A stretch of DNA of 45,267 nucleotides from Alphaproteobacteria bacterium (GCA_900768875.1 CAAGEP010000011.1:1-45267); one strand, 5' to 3'; positions 1 to 8,300 are shown, counted from the stretch's first letter. Program-made: numbers and translations. Notes: generated by a model not told the origin, from the letters alone.

Positions 1-115
1 ATTTAACGGCGCGCGCGACCGTGAACGACGCGGAGTCGTCTAAAAGAGGGATAGCGTTTGCAACCGTTGCATTGAACGCAACAGCCGCCGCTGCTAAAAC
101 AAAGAATTTCTTCAT
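1..115 (-). CDS. Exported protein of unknown function (5' end only)
   Basis: This is the first 38 codons of a gene that runs off the left edge of the window. The N-terminus begins MKKFF and continues with an Ala/Val-rich hydrophobic stretch ending in a plausible signal peptidase I site (VANA, residues 18-21), so the product is probably periplasmic or secreted. A good Shine-Dalgarno AAGGAG lies at 123-128, eight bases before the ATG. Too little of the mature protein is visible to assign a function. Confidence 0.7.
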   Translation of the reverse strand, partial: MKKFFVLAAAAVAFNATVANAIPLLDDSASFTVARAVK

Positions 116-179
116 GGAATGGCTCCTTTGATTGATTCCATAGAATCTAAGTGTAGCGGAAATTTGCCGTAAAATAAAC

Positions 180-206
180 AAAAAACCCCTTTGAAAAGGG
201 GCTTTT
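180..206 (-). terminator. Rho-independent terminator of the ATP-grasp/hydrolase unit
   Basis: CCCCTTT (186-192) pairs with AAAGGGG (195-201) around a very short loop. On the minus strand the hairpin is followed by a run of six U (180-185). It lies just after the stop codon of the hydrolase gene and separates it from the exported-protein gene. Confidence 0.75.
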
Positions 207-209
207 CCG

Positions 210-959
210 TCAATCCAGAACTTTGTCCAAAAAATACGGCATTTGAACCTGCCACCAATCCCAATCGTGGTTGACGTCTTTGCCCCAAATGTCGACAAAC
301 GCGGGGATGTGTTTATCTTCCAAAATCTGTTTCAGACGTTTGGTATCGCCTATCATCGGGTCTTCCCACGCGCCTTGACCGACGCAGAACACCAGCCGCG
401 CGCGGCGCATTTGTTCCAGATAATCGCCCTCCTGCACGTTGGGCAAAAAGTCCAAAGGCGAGTTGTAGTACACGACTTCGTCCATATAGTCGCCCATGAA
501 AAAGCTTGCCTGATACACGCCCGACAAAGCAATCACGCTGTCAAACAAATCGGGACGGCGGAAGAAAAACATCCCCGCGTACGTCGCCCCCATGGAACAG
601 CCCGTCGTCATAACGCCGATTTCTTTGCCGCCGTTGGACTCTCGGCTGATTTCGCGGACGCGGGGCAAAAATTCTTCAACGACATAGTTGAACCACGCTT
701 CGTGGCGGCGGATGCGGTCGAACGGATTGCCTTTGTTCGTCCACGTTTCCCAGTCGATTCCGTCAACGCAAAACAGCTGAATCCGCCCCGCGTCGATGTA
801 CGGACGGCAGATTTCGACCATGCCGTGCAGTTCGTAATGCCAAAACCGCCCGTCGCCGGGGGGAAAGACAACCACGGGTTTGCCCGCATGACCGTAGACT
901 TTGAATTCCATGTCGCGCTGCAGGCGGTTCGAGTATTCTTTGAAGTATTCTTCTTTCAT
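210..959 (-). CDS. Esterase-like alpha/beta hydrolase
   Basis: This 249-residue protein has the layout of an alpha/beta-hydrolase of the esterase (esterase D-like) group. An early strand with PVVVFPPGDG (about 28-37) suits the oxyanion region. The nucleophile elbow is G-C-S-M-G with Ser122 as the probable catalytic serine. A late NHDWDWW (230-236) supplies the likely catalytic histidine, His231. There is no signal peptide, so it should be cytoplasmic. I chose the ATG at 959, two bases after the upstream stop; a TTG at 965 would add two residues and overlap that stop. It is translationally coupled to the ATP-grasp gene, so the two probably act on the same compound, for example ligation of an acid to an amine and hydrolysis of an ester or amide. 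The substrate is unknown. Confidence 0.8.
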   Translation of the reverse strand: MKEEYFKEYSNRLQRDMEFKVYGHAGKPVVVFPPGDGRFWHYELHGMVEICRPYIDAGRIQLFCVDGIDWETWTNKGNPFDRIRRHEAWFNYVVEEFLPRVREISRESNGGKEIGVMTTGCSMGATYAGMFFFRRPDLFDSVIALSGVYQASFFMGDYMDEVVYYNSPLDFLPNVQEGDYLEQMRRARLVFCVGQGAWEDPMIGDTKRLKQILEDKHIPAFVDIWGKDVNHDWDWWQVQMPYFLDKVLD

Positions 960-961
960 TT

Positions 962-2137
962 TCAAGCTCTGGCGTTAATGGCGTCGATGATTTCGTTCAG
1001 CTGTTCCAAGCTGTCCGCGTACAACAAATAGACGTAATCCCCCATGGCGCGGGCGGTAATGCCCTCAATCGGCATGTGCTCCATAATGTGATTGCCGTAT
1101 TTAGCCAAAATTTCGTCGTGAGAATACATATAGTTGAAGCGGTTTTTACGGCTGGCGAAAGCGGCAAAACGTTTCGGCGTCAAATCGCAGTCGGTTTTGC
1201 CTTTGACCAGCACGTCCGCCCAGACTTTGTAGATATTGACATCGTGGGACGCTTCGTAAATTTCGGTAATCATGCCGCCGGGCGGACGCATGTTGACTTC
1301 CAAAGCCATGACTTTGGATTTGCCCGTCTGTTTGTCCGTCGTGCGGAAAAATTCAAAGTGAAAGAACGTGTCGCGGATGTCGTACGCTTTGACAATCGCC
1401 GTTCCCGCTTTGCGGATGTCCGCCGCCATTTCGGGTTCGGAGTGGTACATGATGCAATCGTCGTTGACCACCGTGTCCATCAAAGACTGGTGATAGATTT
1501 GGCTGGCGCAGAAAACGATGTTGCCGTTGCGGTCGGTTACGCCGTCAAACGTTTCGACGTGACCGTCGATAAAGACCTCCATAATATACGGCACGTTCGG
1601 TTTTTGCACAAAAAAGTCCGCCATTTCGGATTCGTTGTGCAAAGTATAAGTGTTGCACGCGCCGACGCCGTCGTCGGGTTTGACCACGACGGGGAAACCG
1701 TGTTTGTCCGTAAAAGCCTTTCCGTCCGCGAACGTTTCGGGCAGACAATAAGCCGCGCAGTCAACGCCCGCTTTTTTAAAGTAGGCTTTCATGCGGGATT
1801 TCTGCTTGTGATCCATAATCGCGGGATAGCGGATTCCGTTCATATTGAAATCGGTGCGCAGTTTGGCTTCGGTAATCAGCCAGAATTCGTTGTTGGATCG
1901 GACTTCTTGAATTTTACCGTGGTGGTGAATCAAGCATGCCGTCGCGCGGTACACCGCGTCATAGTCGGTCATGTCGGGCAGCCAGAAATATTCGGTCAAC
2001 GCGTCCTTTAATTCGGGCTGCAGATTGTCGTATGGAGTATCGCCGATTCCCAAAACCGTTACGCCGTTTTCCTTTAAATAACGGCAAAATTTCCACCCGT
2101 ATGTCGGAAAATTGGGGGAAAGATACAGAAAATTCAT
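962..2137 (-). CDS. ATP-grasp carboxylate-amine ligase-like protein
   Basis: This 391-residue protein has the ATP-grasp fold. An N-terminal Rossmann-like strand (FLYLSPNFP) is followed by the nucleotide-clamping segment GFPVVVKPDDGVGA (about 150-163) and MEVFIDGHVETFDG, and then by the metal-binding strand ALEVNMRPPGGM, whose Glu and Asn are the usual Mg ligands. Family members couple ATP cleavage to acyl-phosphate formation and attack by an amine or thiol (carboxylate-amine ligases, D-Ala ligase, PurK and relatives). Nothing here fixes the substrate. It is the first gene of a two-gene unit with the hydrolase just downstream. The start is a clear ATG, but its Shine-Dalgarno is weak. Confidence 0.85.
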   Translation of the reverse strand: MNFLYLSPNFPTYGWKFCRYLKENGVTVLGIGDTPYDNLQPELKDALTEYFWLPDMTDYDAVYRATACLIHHHGKIQEVRSNNEFWLITEAKLRTDFNMNGIRYPAIMDHKQKSRMKAYFKKAGVDCAAYCLPETFADGKAFTDKHGFPVVVKPDDGVGACNTYTLHNESEMADFFVQKPNVPYIMEVFIDGHVETFDGVTDRNGNIVFCASQIYHQSLMDTVVNDDCIMYHSEPEMAADIRKAGTAIVKAYDIRDTFFHFEFFRTTDKQTGKSKVMALEVNMRPPGGMITEIYEASHDVNIYKVWADVLVKGKTDCDLTPKRFAAFASRKNRFNYMYSHDEILAKYGNHIMEHMPIEGITARAMGDYVYLLYADSLEQLNEIIDAINARA

Positions 2138-2213
2138 TGTTTTTGTCCGTGTGATTTTATTTTGTCCGCCCTTTTTCGGGCTGATTTTTCTTCCTTGTAA
2201 AAGGTGGCAAGCC

Positions 2214-2261
2214 CCGCGGAAAAAGTCAACAAAATATTATGCTTTTTGCAACCGCGGAAAA
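2214..2261. repeat. Short direct repeat in the divergent intergenic region
   Basis: The 10-mer CCGCGGAAAA occurs at 2214-2223 and again at 2252-2261, 38 bp apart, in the 216-bp AT-rich gap (2138-2353) between the divergent ATP-grasp and MarC genes. Each copy contains the palindrome CCGCGG. It could be a regulatory site, but two copies of so short a word may be chance. I see no convincing promoter hexamer pair or RNA gene in this gap. Confidence 0.25.
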
Positions 2262-2353
2262 TTTTTGAAAAAAAGATTTTATCGGCTTTCTTATTTTTGC
2301 GAAAGATGATAAGAATAGCAAAAAGTTTCACTTCTTTCGGGCGGGAACACATC

Positions 2354-2986
2354 ATGACGGCATGGTTTTTGGATTTTCTGCACTTTTCGTTGGCAATGCT
2401 GGCGGTTTGCGCCCCTCAGTCGGCAATTCCCGTCTTTTTGAATTTGACCGAAGGCATGGGGACCCGCGAAAAGTCGGGGGTCGCTCGTCAAACGGGGATT
2501 GCCGTTGCCTGTATTCTGCTGTGTTCCGCCTTTTTCGGCAGCACGCTGTTGGATGTTTTCGGAATCAGCCTCAATTCGTTCCGGATTGCTGGCGGAATTT
2601 TGCTGATTACCATCGCGTTCGGCATGATGCGCGCGTCCGAAAAACGCCATACGAAAGAAGAAGAAGCGGAAGCGGAAGCCCGCGACGCCGTCGGCGTCAT
2701 GCCTTTGGCCATTCCCATCATTTCGGGACCGGGGGCTATTTCCGCCATGGTCATCGCCACCCAATCCGACAAAAGCTTTTCACATTATTTTGCCGTTTGC
2801 TGTGCGGGCATTACCGTTGCCGTCGTCGCGTGGCTGCTGTTGCGCGTCGCCGACAAGCTTGCCGCCGTTCTTGGTCAGACGGGGCTGAACATTCTGGGGC
2901 GTTTGTGCGGTATGTTGCTGTCCGCTTTGGGAATCGAATTCATTTACACGTCCCTGCGCGCGATGTTCCCCGCGTGGATCGGATAA
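2354..2986 (+). CDS. MarC/UPF0056 family inner-membrane protein
   Basis: This 210-residue integral membrane protein has about six hydrophobic segments, at roughly residues 5-25, 43-63, 68-88, 115-140, 143-165 and 178-200. Segments typical of the MarC family are visible: SAIPVFLNLT in the first helix region, and PLAIPIISGPGAIS after a charged Glu/Lys-rich cytoplasmic loop. The family is widespread, the E. coli namesake was wrongly linked to antibiotic resistance, and its true role is unknown. I take the ATG at 2354; an open frame extends 50 codons further upstream, but that part is low-complexity and reads through AT-rich intergenic DNA. It stands alone between a divergent and a convergent gene. 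Confidence 0.85.
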   Translation: MTAWFLDFLHFSLAMLAVCAPQSAIPVFLNLTEGMGTREKSGVARQTGIAVACILLCSAFFGSTLLDVFGISLNSFRIAGGILLITIAFGMMRASEKRHTKEEEAEAEARDAVGVMPLAIPIISGPGAISAMVIATQSDKSFSHYFAVCCAGITVAVVAWLLLRVADKLAAVLGQTGLNILGRLCGMLLSALGIEFIYTSLRAMFPAWIG

Positions 2987-3011
2987 ATCAAGATTGTTTT
3001 TTCGGAATAAA

Positions 3012-3041
3012 AAAATCCCCGCTTTTGACGGCGGGGATTTT
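3012..3041. terminator. Bidirectional terminator between marC-like and dsbA-like genes
   Basis: An 11-bp perfect stem (3012-3022 with 3031-3041; GC-rich core TCCCCGC/GCGGGGA) has an 8-base loop. It is flanked by A-runs on the left and T-runs on the right, so it can end transcription of the two convergent genes from either side. Confidence 0.85.
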
Positions 3042-3063
3042 GATTCGGTTGACGCAAAATCAA

Positions 3064-3810
3064 TTATTTTTGCGTGCCTTCACGAATGGCGGTGACGTTT
3101 TCGTCCAGTTCGTCGCCCATCATCGCGCCGTTGGAAATAAAGTCGCCGATGATGAAGTTCGGAATACCGCGGAAACCGAATTTTTGCGCCAAAGCATGGT
3201 TGGCATCCAACTGTTTTTGGAATTCGGGATCTTTCATGTCGGCTTCAAATTTTTTCATGTTCAAGCCGATTTCTTTGGCGTACTTATTGATGTCTTCATC
3301 GGTCAAGCCACCCTTGTGGGTCATCAGAGCCTGATGCATTTCAAAGTATTTGTCCTGTTTCGCGGCGGCCAAACCTGCCAAAGCGGCAGACTGCGACGTC
3401 GCACCCAAAGACGGCATGTCTTTCAGCACCCAACGGATATTGCCGTCGTTTTCGACGTATTCCAGAACTTTCGGGAACATCATTTTGCAATAGCCGCAGT
3501 TATAATCAAAGAATTCGACGATAGTGATGTCGCCGTCGGGATTGCCGATAACGGGCGTCGCGGGGTCACGTTCCAAAGCGCGACGGTTGGTTTTCAGTTT
3601 GGCAATCTGTTTCTTTTTTTCCAGTTCCTGCTGTCTGATATTGTAATTGTCCATTGCTTCTTTGACGATTTCGGGATTGTTCAGCAGGTATTCCTTGACG
3701 ACATCCTTAACCTGCGCTTCATCCAAGCCGAAATTGAAAAATTTTGCCTGAGCGGCCGACGGCAGAACGATCGCGGCGGCAACCAGCAAAGTGCTTAATT
3801 TACGAACCAT
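3064..3810 (-). CDS. DsbA-family periplasmic thiol-disulfide protein (Com1/ScsC-like)
   Basis: This 248-residue protein starts with a signal peptide (cleavage probably after AQA, residues 20-22). An N-terminal helical, charged segment (about 30-85) precedes a thioredoxin-fold domain with the active site C105-G-Y-C108. A GIPNF turn carries the expected cis-proline (Pro217). The helical prefix before the catalytic domain is typical of Com1/ScsC-type DsbA relatives, some of which oligomerise through that segment and act as isomerases rather than oxidases. Which role applies cannot be read from sequence. Shine-Dalgarno AGAGGA lies eight bases before the ATG, and a separate promoter lies in the end of the upstream gene. 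Confidence 0.9.
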   Translation of the reverse strand: MVRKLSTLLVAAAIVLPSAAQAKFFNFGLDEAQVKDVVKEYLLNNPEIVKEAMDNYNIRQQELEKKKQIAKLKTNRRALERDPATPVIGNPDGDITIVEFFDYNCGYCKMMFPKVLEYVENDGNIRWVLKDMPSLGATSQSAALAGLAAAKQDKYFEMHQALMTHKGGLTDEDINKYAKEIGLNMKKFEADMKDPEFQKQLDANHALAQKFGFRGIPNFIIGDFISNGAMMGDELDENVTAIREGTQK

Positions 3811-3845
3811 AATTTTATCCTCTCTAGATAAGTAGATGATTTAAC

Positions 3846-3874
3846 ACTATAGAAAAAATCCCGTCCGAAAGCAA
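3846..3874 (-). promoter_or_regulatory. Putative sigma-70 promoter of the dsbA-like gene
   Basis: On the minus strand TTGCTT (3869-3874) is followed after 17 bp by TATAGT (3846-3851), about 36 bp before the ATG of the DsbA-like gene. It sits in the short gap after the M48 protease stop codon. Confidence 0.5.
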
Positions 3875-3881
3875 ATGTTTA

Positions 3882-5195
3882 TCACTTTCGGGGGCGATTT
3901 TCCCGCAAGTCTTCCAAAATATCGCGCGCTTTCAGTGCCGCCGAATCGCCCGCGGACAGGATGTCGGCCGCTTTTCGGGCAAAGTGTTCCGCTTGCCGCA
4001 AATCGCCCGCCGCCAGATTGTATTCCGCCAATGCGTACGCCGCCAGCCCGAAATTCCCCGCGCGGCCGTAAGCCGTCGCTTTCAGCCGCCACACATGGGG
4101 CAGGTCGGATTGAACGGGCGATAAGACCGCCAAAGCTTGCGCCGTGTCCGTTTGATTTTCGTCAGACAGCAAAGCTTGCGCCAAACCGATTCTGAGCAAA
4201 TCGGAATCGGGCAGCAATTTGACCGCCGTTTCATACGGTTCGACCGCTTTCGCCCCGCGCGCCGTTTCAAACAAAAGCTGTCCTTTGAGTTCATAAAAAT
4301 ACGGGTTTTGGGGTTCGGCTTTGATTAAATCGTCAATTTGCCGTTCGGCGTCGGCAAAGTTTCCCGTCCGATACGCCAAAACCGCGCGGGCATAGCGCGA
4401 CGGCAGGGAATCGTCTTTGTACGAAGCCTTGATTTTTTCCGGCGGACTCAGAAAGCCGTCCAGTTTGGCTTTCATCCGCAAAAACAAATCGTTTTCGCGT
4501 TTAACGCGCTTGGCGTCCGCGGCTTTGGACGGACGCGCCGAAATCAGCGCCAGCCGTTCCCTGACCATCGGGTGCGAACGCCACGGCGCGGCATTGTCGT
4601 TGTCGTACAAATCTTCCTGTTTTTGAAGCTTTCGCATAATATCGGCAAAGCCGCTTAAATCATGCCCCGTCGCGGTCAACAGACGCACGGCTGTTTCGTC
4701 CGCCGCGCTTTCTTCGGAACGGCGATAGCCCGCCAGCAGCCCTTGGGACGACGACATCATGCCGCTCATTACGCCCATTGCCGCGTCGCCGCGGCCGCTT
4801 GCCCCCGCGACAACCGCGCCCAGCACCATGGACAACAGCATGTTGCGCCGCGCAATCCGCATATTTTCGTACAAACGGACGATATGCCCGCCCGCGATAT
4901 GTCCCGTTTCATGCGCCAAAACGGCAACGACTTCCTGCGCGTTGTCGGCTTTGGTCAGCAATCCCGTATGCACGAAAACATGCAAACCCTGCACCGCGAA
5001 CGCGTTGATGCTGTCGTCGCGAACCAAGTGGATGCGCATATTTTTCGGTTCAAGCCCCGCTTGTTCGAACAAAAGCGTTAAATAAAAAGAAAGTCCCCGT
5101 TCGACTTCTTCGTCGCGAATCAGGGACAATCCTTGCGCCTGCGCCGTTTTGCACAGCAGTAAAAACAGCCAGAACAAAACGGCGCAACGCTTCAT
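3882..5195 (-). CDS. Periplasmic M48 metalloprotease with TPR tail (BepA-like)
   Basis: This 437-residue protein has a signal peptide (cleavage near AQA, residue 20) and a peptidase M48 domain. The zinc site is H95-E-T-G-H99, and a downstream EESAAD box provides the probable third ligand, Glu162. The C-terminal third (about 265-430) is helical with repeated Ala/Leu/Tyr patterns consistent with TPR repeats. This is the architecture of E. coli BepA, which degrades or chaperones stalled LptD and other outer-membrane proteins; that role is inferred from the family. Its Shine-Dalgarno (AAGGA) overlaps the stop codon of glnA and the gap is only 10 bp, so it is almost certainly co-transcribed with the nitrogen genes. 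Confidence 0.88.
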   Translation of the reverse strand: MKRCAVLFWLFLLLCKTAQAQGLSLIRDEEVERGLSFYLTLLFEQAGLEPKNMRIHLVRDDSINAFAVQGLHVFVHTGLLTKADNAQEVVAVLAHETGHIAGGHIVRLYENMRIARRNMLLSMVLGAVVAGASGRGDAAMGVMSGMMSSSQGLLAGYRRSEESAADETAVRLLTATGHDLSGFADIMRKLQKQEDLYDNDNAAPWRSHPMVRERLALISARPSKAADAKRVKRENDLFLRMKAKLDGFLSPPEKIKASYKDDSLPSRYARAVLAYRTGNFADAERQIDDLIKAEPQNPYFYELKGQLLFETARGAKAVEPYETAVKLLPDSDLLRIGLAQALLSDENQTDTAQALAVLSPVQSDLPHVWRLKATAYGRAGNFGLAAYALAEYNLAAGDLRQAEHFARKAADILSAGDSAALKARDILEDLRENRPRK

Positions 5196-5205
5196 ATTTT
5201 ATTCC

Positions 5206-6627
5206 TTACAGGGAATAGTACATTTTGAATTCAATCGGATGCGGAGTCTTGTCGTATTCTTTCAATTCCGCCCGCTTGATTTCCAAGTAGGAATCAATCA
5301 GTTCATCGGTGAACACGTCGCCTTTTTTCAAAAACGCGCGATCGGCGTCCAAAGCGTCCAGAGCTTCGCGCAGACCAACCGCCACCGACGGAATGTTCTT
5401 CAATTCTTCGGGGGGCAGGTCGTAAAGGTTCTTGTCCATCGGGTCGCCCGGATGAATCTTGTTTTCGATGCCGTCCAGTCCCGCCATCATCATCGCCGAA
5501 AAAGCCAGATACGGATTCGCGGTCGGATCGGGGAAACGAACCTCGACGCGTTTGGCTTTCGGGCTTGAACCGAAGGGAATACGGCACGACGCCGAACGGT
5601 TGCGCGCCGAATACGCCAGCAAAACAGGCGCTTCAAATCCCGGAACCAAGCGTTTGTAGCTGTTCGTCGTCGGATTCGTAAACGCATTCAAAGCGTGCGC
5701 GTGTTTGATGATGCCGCCGATGAAGTACAACGCTTTGTCGGACAAATCGGCGTATCCCGTTCCGGCGAACAAAGGTTTGTTTTCTTTCCAGAACGACATG
5801 TGCGTATGCATGCCCGAACCGTTGTCGCCCATAACGGGTTTGGGCATAAAGGTCGCCGTTTTGCCGTACGCGTCGGCGACGTTGCGCACGACATACTTGT
5901 ACAGCTGAATGTTGTCGGCGGTTTTAATCATCGTATCGAACTTAAAGCCCAATTCGTGCTGAGCCGCGGCGACTTCGTGGTGGTGTTTGTCGACGGGCAT
6001 GCCCAGCCCCGCCATCACGGACAGCATTTCCGCGCGCAAATCGTTCGCCGAATCGACGGGAGGCAGAGGGAAATAGCCGCCTTTAATCCCCGGACGATGA
6101 CCGGAATTTCCGCCCGCGTATTCCTTGTCAGCCGCCGCGTCGTTTTCGGTGGTGGCGACTTCAAAGGAAATCTTTTCGGGGGAAATGCACGAACGCACGC
6201 TGTCAAACACAAAAAATTCCAGCTCCGCGCCGACGAAAACGGAATCCGCAACACCCGTCGAAGCCAGATACGCTTCGGCTTTTTTGGCGACGGAACGCGG
6301 GTCGCGGCGATAGGGCAAGCCCGTTGTCGGGTCGACGACCGTACAGATTACAAACGCCGTTTTTTGCGCCGCGAACGGGTCGATGCCTACCGTTGTGTAA
6401 TCGGGTTTCAGCTGCATGTCGGATTCGTTGATTGTGCACCAGCCTTCAATCGAAGACCCGTCAATCATCAATCCGTCTTCCAGCATGTCTTCGTCCAGCG
6501 CGGAAATATGAAAAGCGACATGATGCCACTTGCATTTGTAATCCGTGAAACGAAAATCCACATAAGAAACCGATTCATCTGCCGCGAAGCGCAGCAGACC
6601 TTCTGCATCCTTGACGTTTTTAACCAT
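5206..6627 (-). CDS. glnA: Glutamine synthetase, type I
   Basis: This 473-residue enzyme condenses ammonia and glutamate to glutamine using ATP, in a cytoplasmic dodecamer. Class-defining segments are present: the beta-grasp N-terminus, the DGSSIEGW latch, NGSGMH and HHEV metal/substrate boxes, and an Arg-rich ATP site near NRSASCRIP. The adenylylation site is conserved as NLYDL with Tyr402, so the enzyme should be under GlnE control, which acts through the PII protein encoded just upstream. It lies 47 bp downstream of glnB, with a small hairpin in the gap. Confidence 0.97.
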   Translation of the reverse strand: MVKNVKDAEGLLRFAADESVSYVDFRFTDYKCKWHHVAFHISALDEDMLEDGLMIDGSSIEGWCTINESDMQLKPDYTTVGIDPFAAQKTAFVICTVVDPTTGLPYRRDPRSVAKKAEAYLASTGVADSVFVGAELEFFVFDSVRSCISPEKISFEVATTENDAAADKEYAGGNSGHRPGIKGGYFPLPPVDSANDLRAEMLSVMAGLGMPVDKHHHEVAAAQHELGFKFDTMIKTADNIQLYKYVVRNVADAYGKTATFMPKPVMGDNGSGMHTHMSFWKENKPLFAGTGYADLSDKALYFIGGIIKHAHALNAFTNPTTNSYKRLVPGFEAPVLLAYSARNRSASCRIPFGSSPKAKRVEVRFPDPTANPYLAFSAMMMAGLDGIENKIHPGDPMDKNLYDLPPEELKNIPSVAVGLREALDALDADRAFLKKGDVFTDELIDSYLEIKRAELKEYDKTPHPIEFKMYYSL

Positions 6628-6650
6628 GGTTTTATTTCCCTTTTAAAAGT

Positions 6651-6665
6651 CTCCGCATTGCGGAG
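6651..6665 (-). other. Intercistronic hairpin between glnB and glnA
   Basis: CTCCGC (6651-6656) pairs with GCGGAG (6660-6665) around a 3-base loop. On the minus strand it is followed by ACUUUU rather than a long U-run. It may be a weak attenuator or an RNA-processing/stability element that sets the glnB:glnA transcript ratio. Confidence 0.45.
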
Positions 6666-6674
6666 GGTATAAGT

Positions 6675-7013
6675 TTATATCGCGTCTTCGCCTCTTTCGC
6701 CCGTGCGAATGCGAATCGCGTCGTCTATCGGCGAAACAAAGATTTTGCCGTCGCCGATTTTTCCGGTGTGCGCCGTCTGAACGATTGTTTCGATTACCTG
6801 TTCGACGCGTTCGTCTTCGACAACGGTTTCCAGTTTGATTTTGGGAACAAAGTCGACGACGTATTCCGCGCCGCGATACAGTTCGGTATGACCTTTTTGC
6901 CTGCCGTAGCCCTTGACTTCGGATACCGTGATGCCCTGCACGTCGATTTCCTGCAAAGCGTCTTTGACCTCGTCCAGTTTAAACGGCTTGATAATCGCTT
7001 CAATTTTTTTCAT
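6675..7013 (-). CDS. glnB: Nitrogen regulatory protein PII
   Basis: This 112-residue signalling protein belongs to the PII family. The T-loop is intact and carries the uridylylation tyrosine (RGAEY, Tyr51). The C-terminal TGKIGDGKIFV box forms part of the ATP/2-oxoglutarate site. PII reports nitrogen and energy status to GlnE, NtrB and other partners. I start at the ATG at 7013 because GGAGG lies seven bases before it; a longer frame would add nine Arg-rich residues. Linkage to glnA favours GlnB over GlnK, since there is no amtB nearby. Confidence 0.96.
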   Translation of the reverse strand: MKKIEAIIKPFKLDEVKDALQEIDVQGITVSEVKGYGRQKGHTELYRGAEYVVDFVPKIKLETVVEDERVEQVIETIVQTAHTGKIGDGKIFVSPIDDAIRIRTGERGEDAI

Positions 7014-7088
7014 CAAACGCCTCCGCCGCGCAAAGTACACTAAAACAAGCGGATTGAAAACAGAAAAATGCGAATGACCGCGGCCGGT

Positions 7089-8156
7089 TCAGATTGAATA
7101 GCCGCCGTTGCCGTTTCGGCGGATGCCGGGGGAGAAGGACGTTTGATTTTGCCGTTCGTTTTGTTTCTGCCGTTGTTGCAACTGTTCCATAAACGACGTT
7201 TTTTTGCGCTGTTCAACGCGTTCTTGTCTTTGCCGTGTTTTTTCTTCGTGTTCCAGTCGCAGTTCATAGGTTGTGGTGGGCGCCATTGTCAGCAGCGATA
7301 TATCCCGTTTCGATCCCGTGGCGACCGCGTAGTCGTTCATGGAGGACTGGATTTTGTTGCGGGTTTGGACTTCTATGCCGCGAACATAGAGATTTTGCAG
7401 ATCTTCCTCGTCGATATAGGGTTTGCCTTTGTATTTGCAGAATTTCATGATGTCCGCATCGGAAGTGATCATCGTGAATTCGTTGCGCTGTCCGCAGGTC
7501 GCCGCGTAATCGGCGCGTTTCATGATGCCCTTTCCGTAATGGTCATCGTAAAAACGCAGGATATCGGGCTGTTTGTAAAATTCCAGATACGCTTTCCGCA
7601 GGGCTTCCTCCTGCGTTGCGCCGCTTTCCACGGCTGAGTTGAAACAGTCAAGCGTCTTATTTTGGAATTTCATTTCCGCGTCGTAAATTTCCGGCGCGTA
7701 ATCGTCGCACTGATGAATGAACATTGCTTCTTTCGCAAAAGCGTCGGCTTCCATCGCGCGGGCGATTTTCAGTTGGGATTCGGCGGTGAACGCGGAAAGT
7801 CCGATTTCTTTCGCGGGGTTGTGTTCGTTTTGCAGGGAGTGGGTCGCTTCGTGGACAAGGGTGGCGGGCAGAAGTTTGTCCGATACGTTTGGATTTAAAA
7901 GGATTTTGTCGCCGGTGAAACAGCCGGCTTTGTCTGTGAAAGTTTCAAAACCGAATTTGCGCGGCGGCTGTTGTTTCGCTACCGCCATCAGCGTTTCCCG
8001 TCCGGCGGGAACATTCATGACCGTGTCGACGATTTTGCGGAAACGGGCGATTTCCTCTTTCGCTTTTTCGGGGCAGGACGGGACAAAGTTGGCGAGAATG
8101 GCTTTTTTTGATTTATAAAAATCGTTGTCGTTAATGCTGATTTTTTCAAAGTCCAT
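7089..8156 (-). CDS. Putative zinc metallopeptidase with Gln/Arg-rich tail
   Basis: This 355-residue protein has no signal peptide. It contains the zinc-protease box H102-E-A-T-H106 inside a hydrophobic LLPATLVHEATH segment. A following helix with EADAFAKE (136-143) could supply the third metal ligand. About residues 150-300 are helical without a family I can name with confidence; it may belong to the DUF6782-type putative metallopeptidases. The last 55 residues are strongly Gln/Arg/Lys-rich and probably disordered. A strong Shine-Dalgarno AAAGGAGG precedes the ATG at 8156; the frame stays open upstream but would run antisense through tRNA-His. The substrate is unknown. A secreted effector or cytoplasmic protease are both possible. 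Confidence 0.7.
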   Translation of the reverse strand: MDFEKISINDNDFYKSKKAILANFVPSCPEKAKEEIARFRKIVDTVMNVPAGRETLMAVAKQQPPRKFGFETFTDKAGCFTGDKILLNPNVSDKLLPATLVHEATHSLQNEHNPAKEIGLSAFTAESQLKIARAMEADAFAKEAMFIHQCDDYAPEIYDAEMKFQNKTLDCFNSAVESGATQEEALRKAYLEFYKQPDILRFYDDHYGKGIMKRADYAATCGQRNEFTMITSDADIMKFCKYKGKPYIDEEDLQNLYVRGIEVQTRNKIQSSMNDYAVATGSKRDISLLTMAPTTTYELRLEHEEKTRQRQERVEQRKKTSFMEQLQQRQKQNERQNQTSFSPGIRRNGNGGYSI

Positions 8157-8260
8157 TTTTCCCTCCTTTGCGCTTTTCGGAGATATTCTAGCAAAAAAAC
8201 AAGCGTTGTTCAATATGGCGGGGGTGTGGCATGAACGAAAACCTTTTTTGAAATAAGCTG

Positions 8261-8289
8261 TTGACAACCGCCGGCAAATGGGATAGATA
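8261..8289 (+). promoter_or_regulatory. Promoter of tRNA-His
   Basis: A perfect -35 TTGACA (8261-8266) is followed after 17 bp by TAGATA (8284-8289). Transcription would start about 5 bases before the tRNA. Confidence 0.7.
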
Positions 8290-8300
8290 GGTTTGCGATG

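Noticed and set aside
2362..3798. Long open frames antisense to real genes, for example 2362-3798, 13587-14837 and 35344-36660.
   Set aside because: They lie opposite genes with clear family motifs, their translations are Arg/His/Phe/Gly-rich without domains, and they follow from codon bias that avoids stops on the reverse strand.
7014..7088. Search for a sigma-54 promoter upstream of glnB.
   Set aside because: The only TTGC lacks a GG pair 10 bp upstream, so the -24/-12 pattern is not met.
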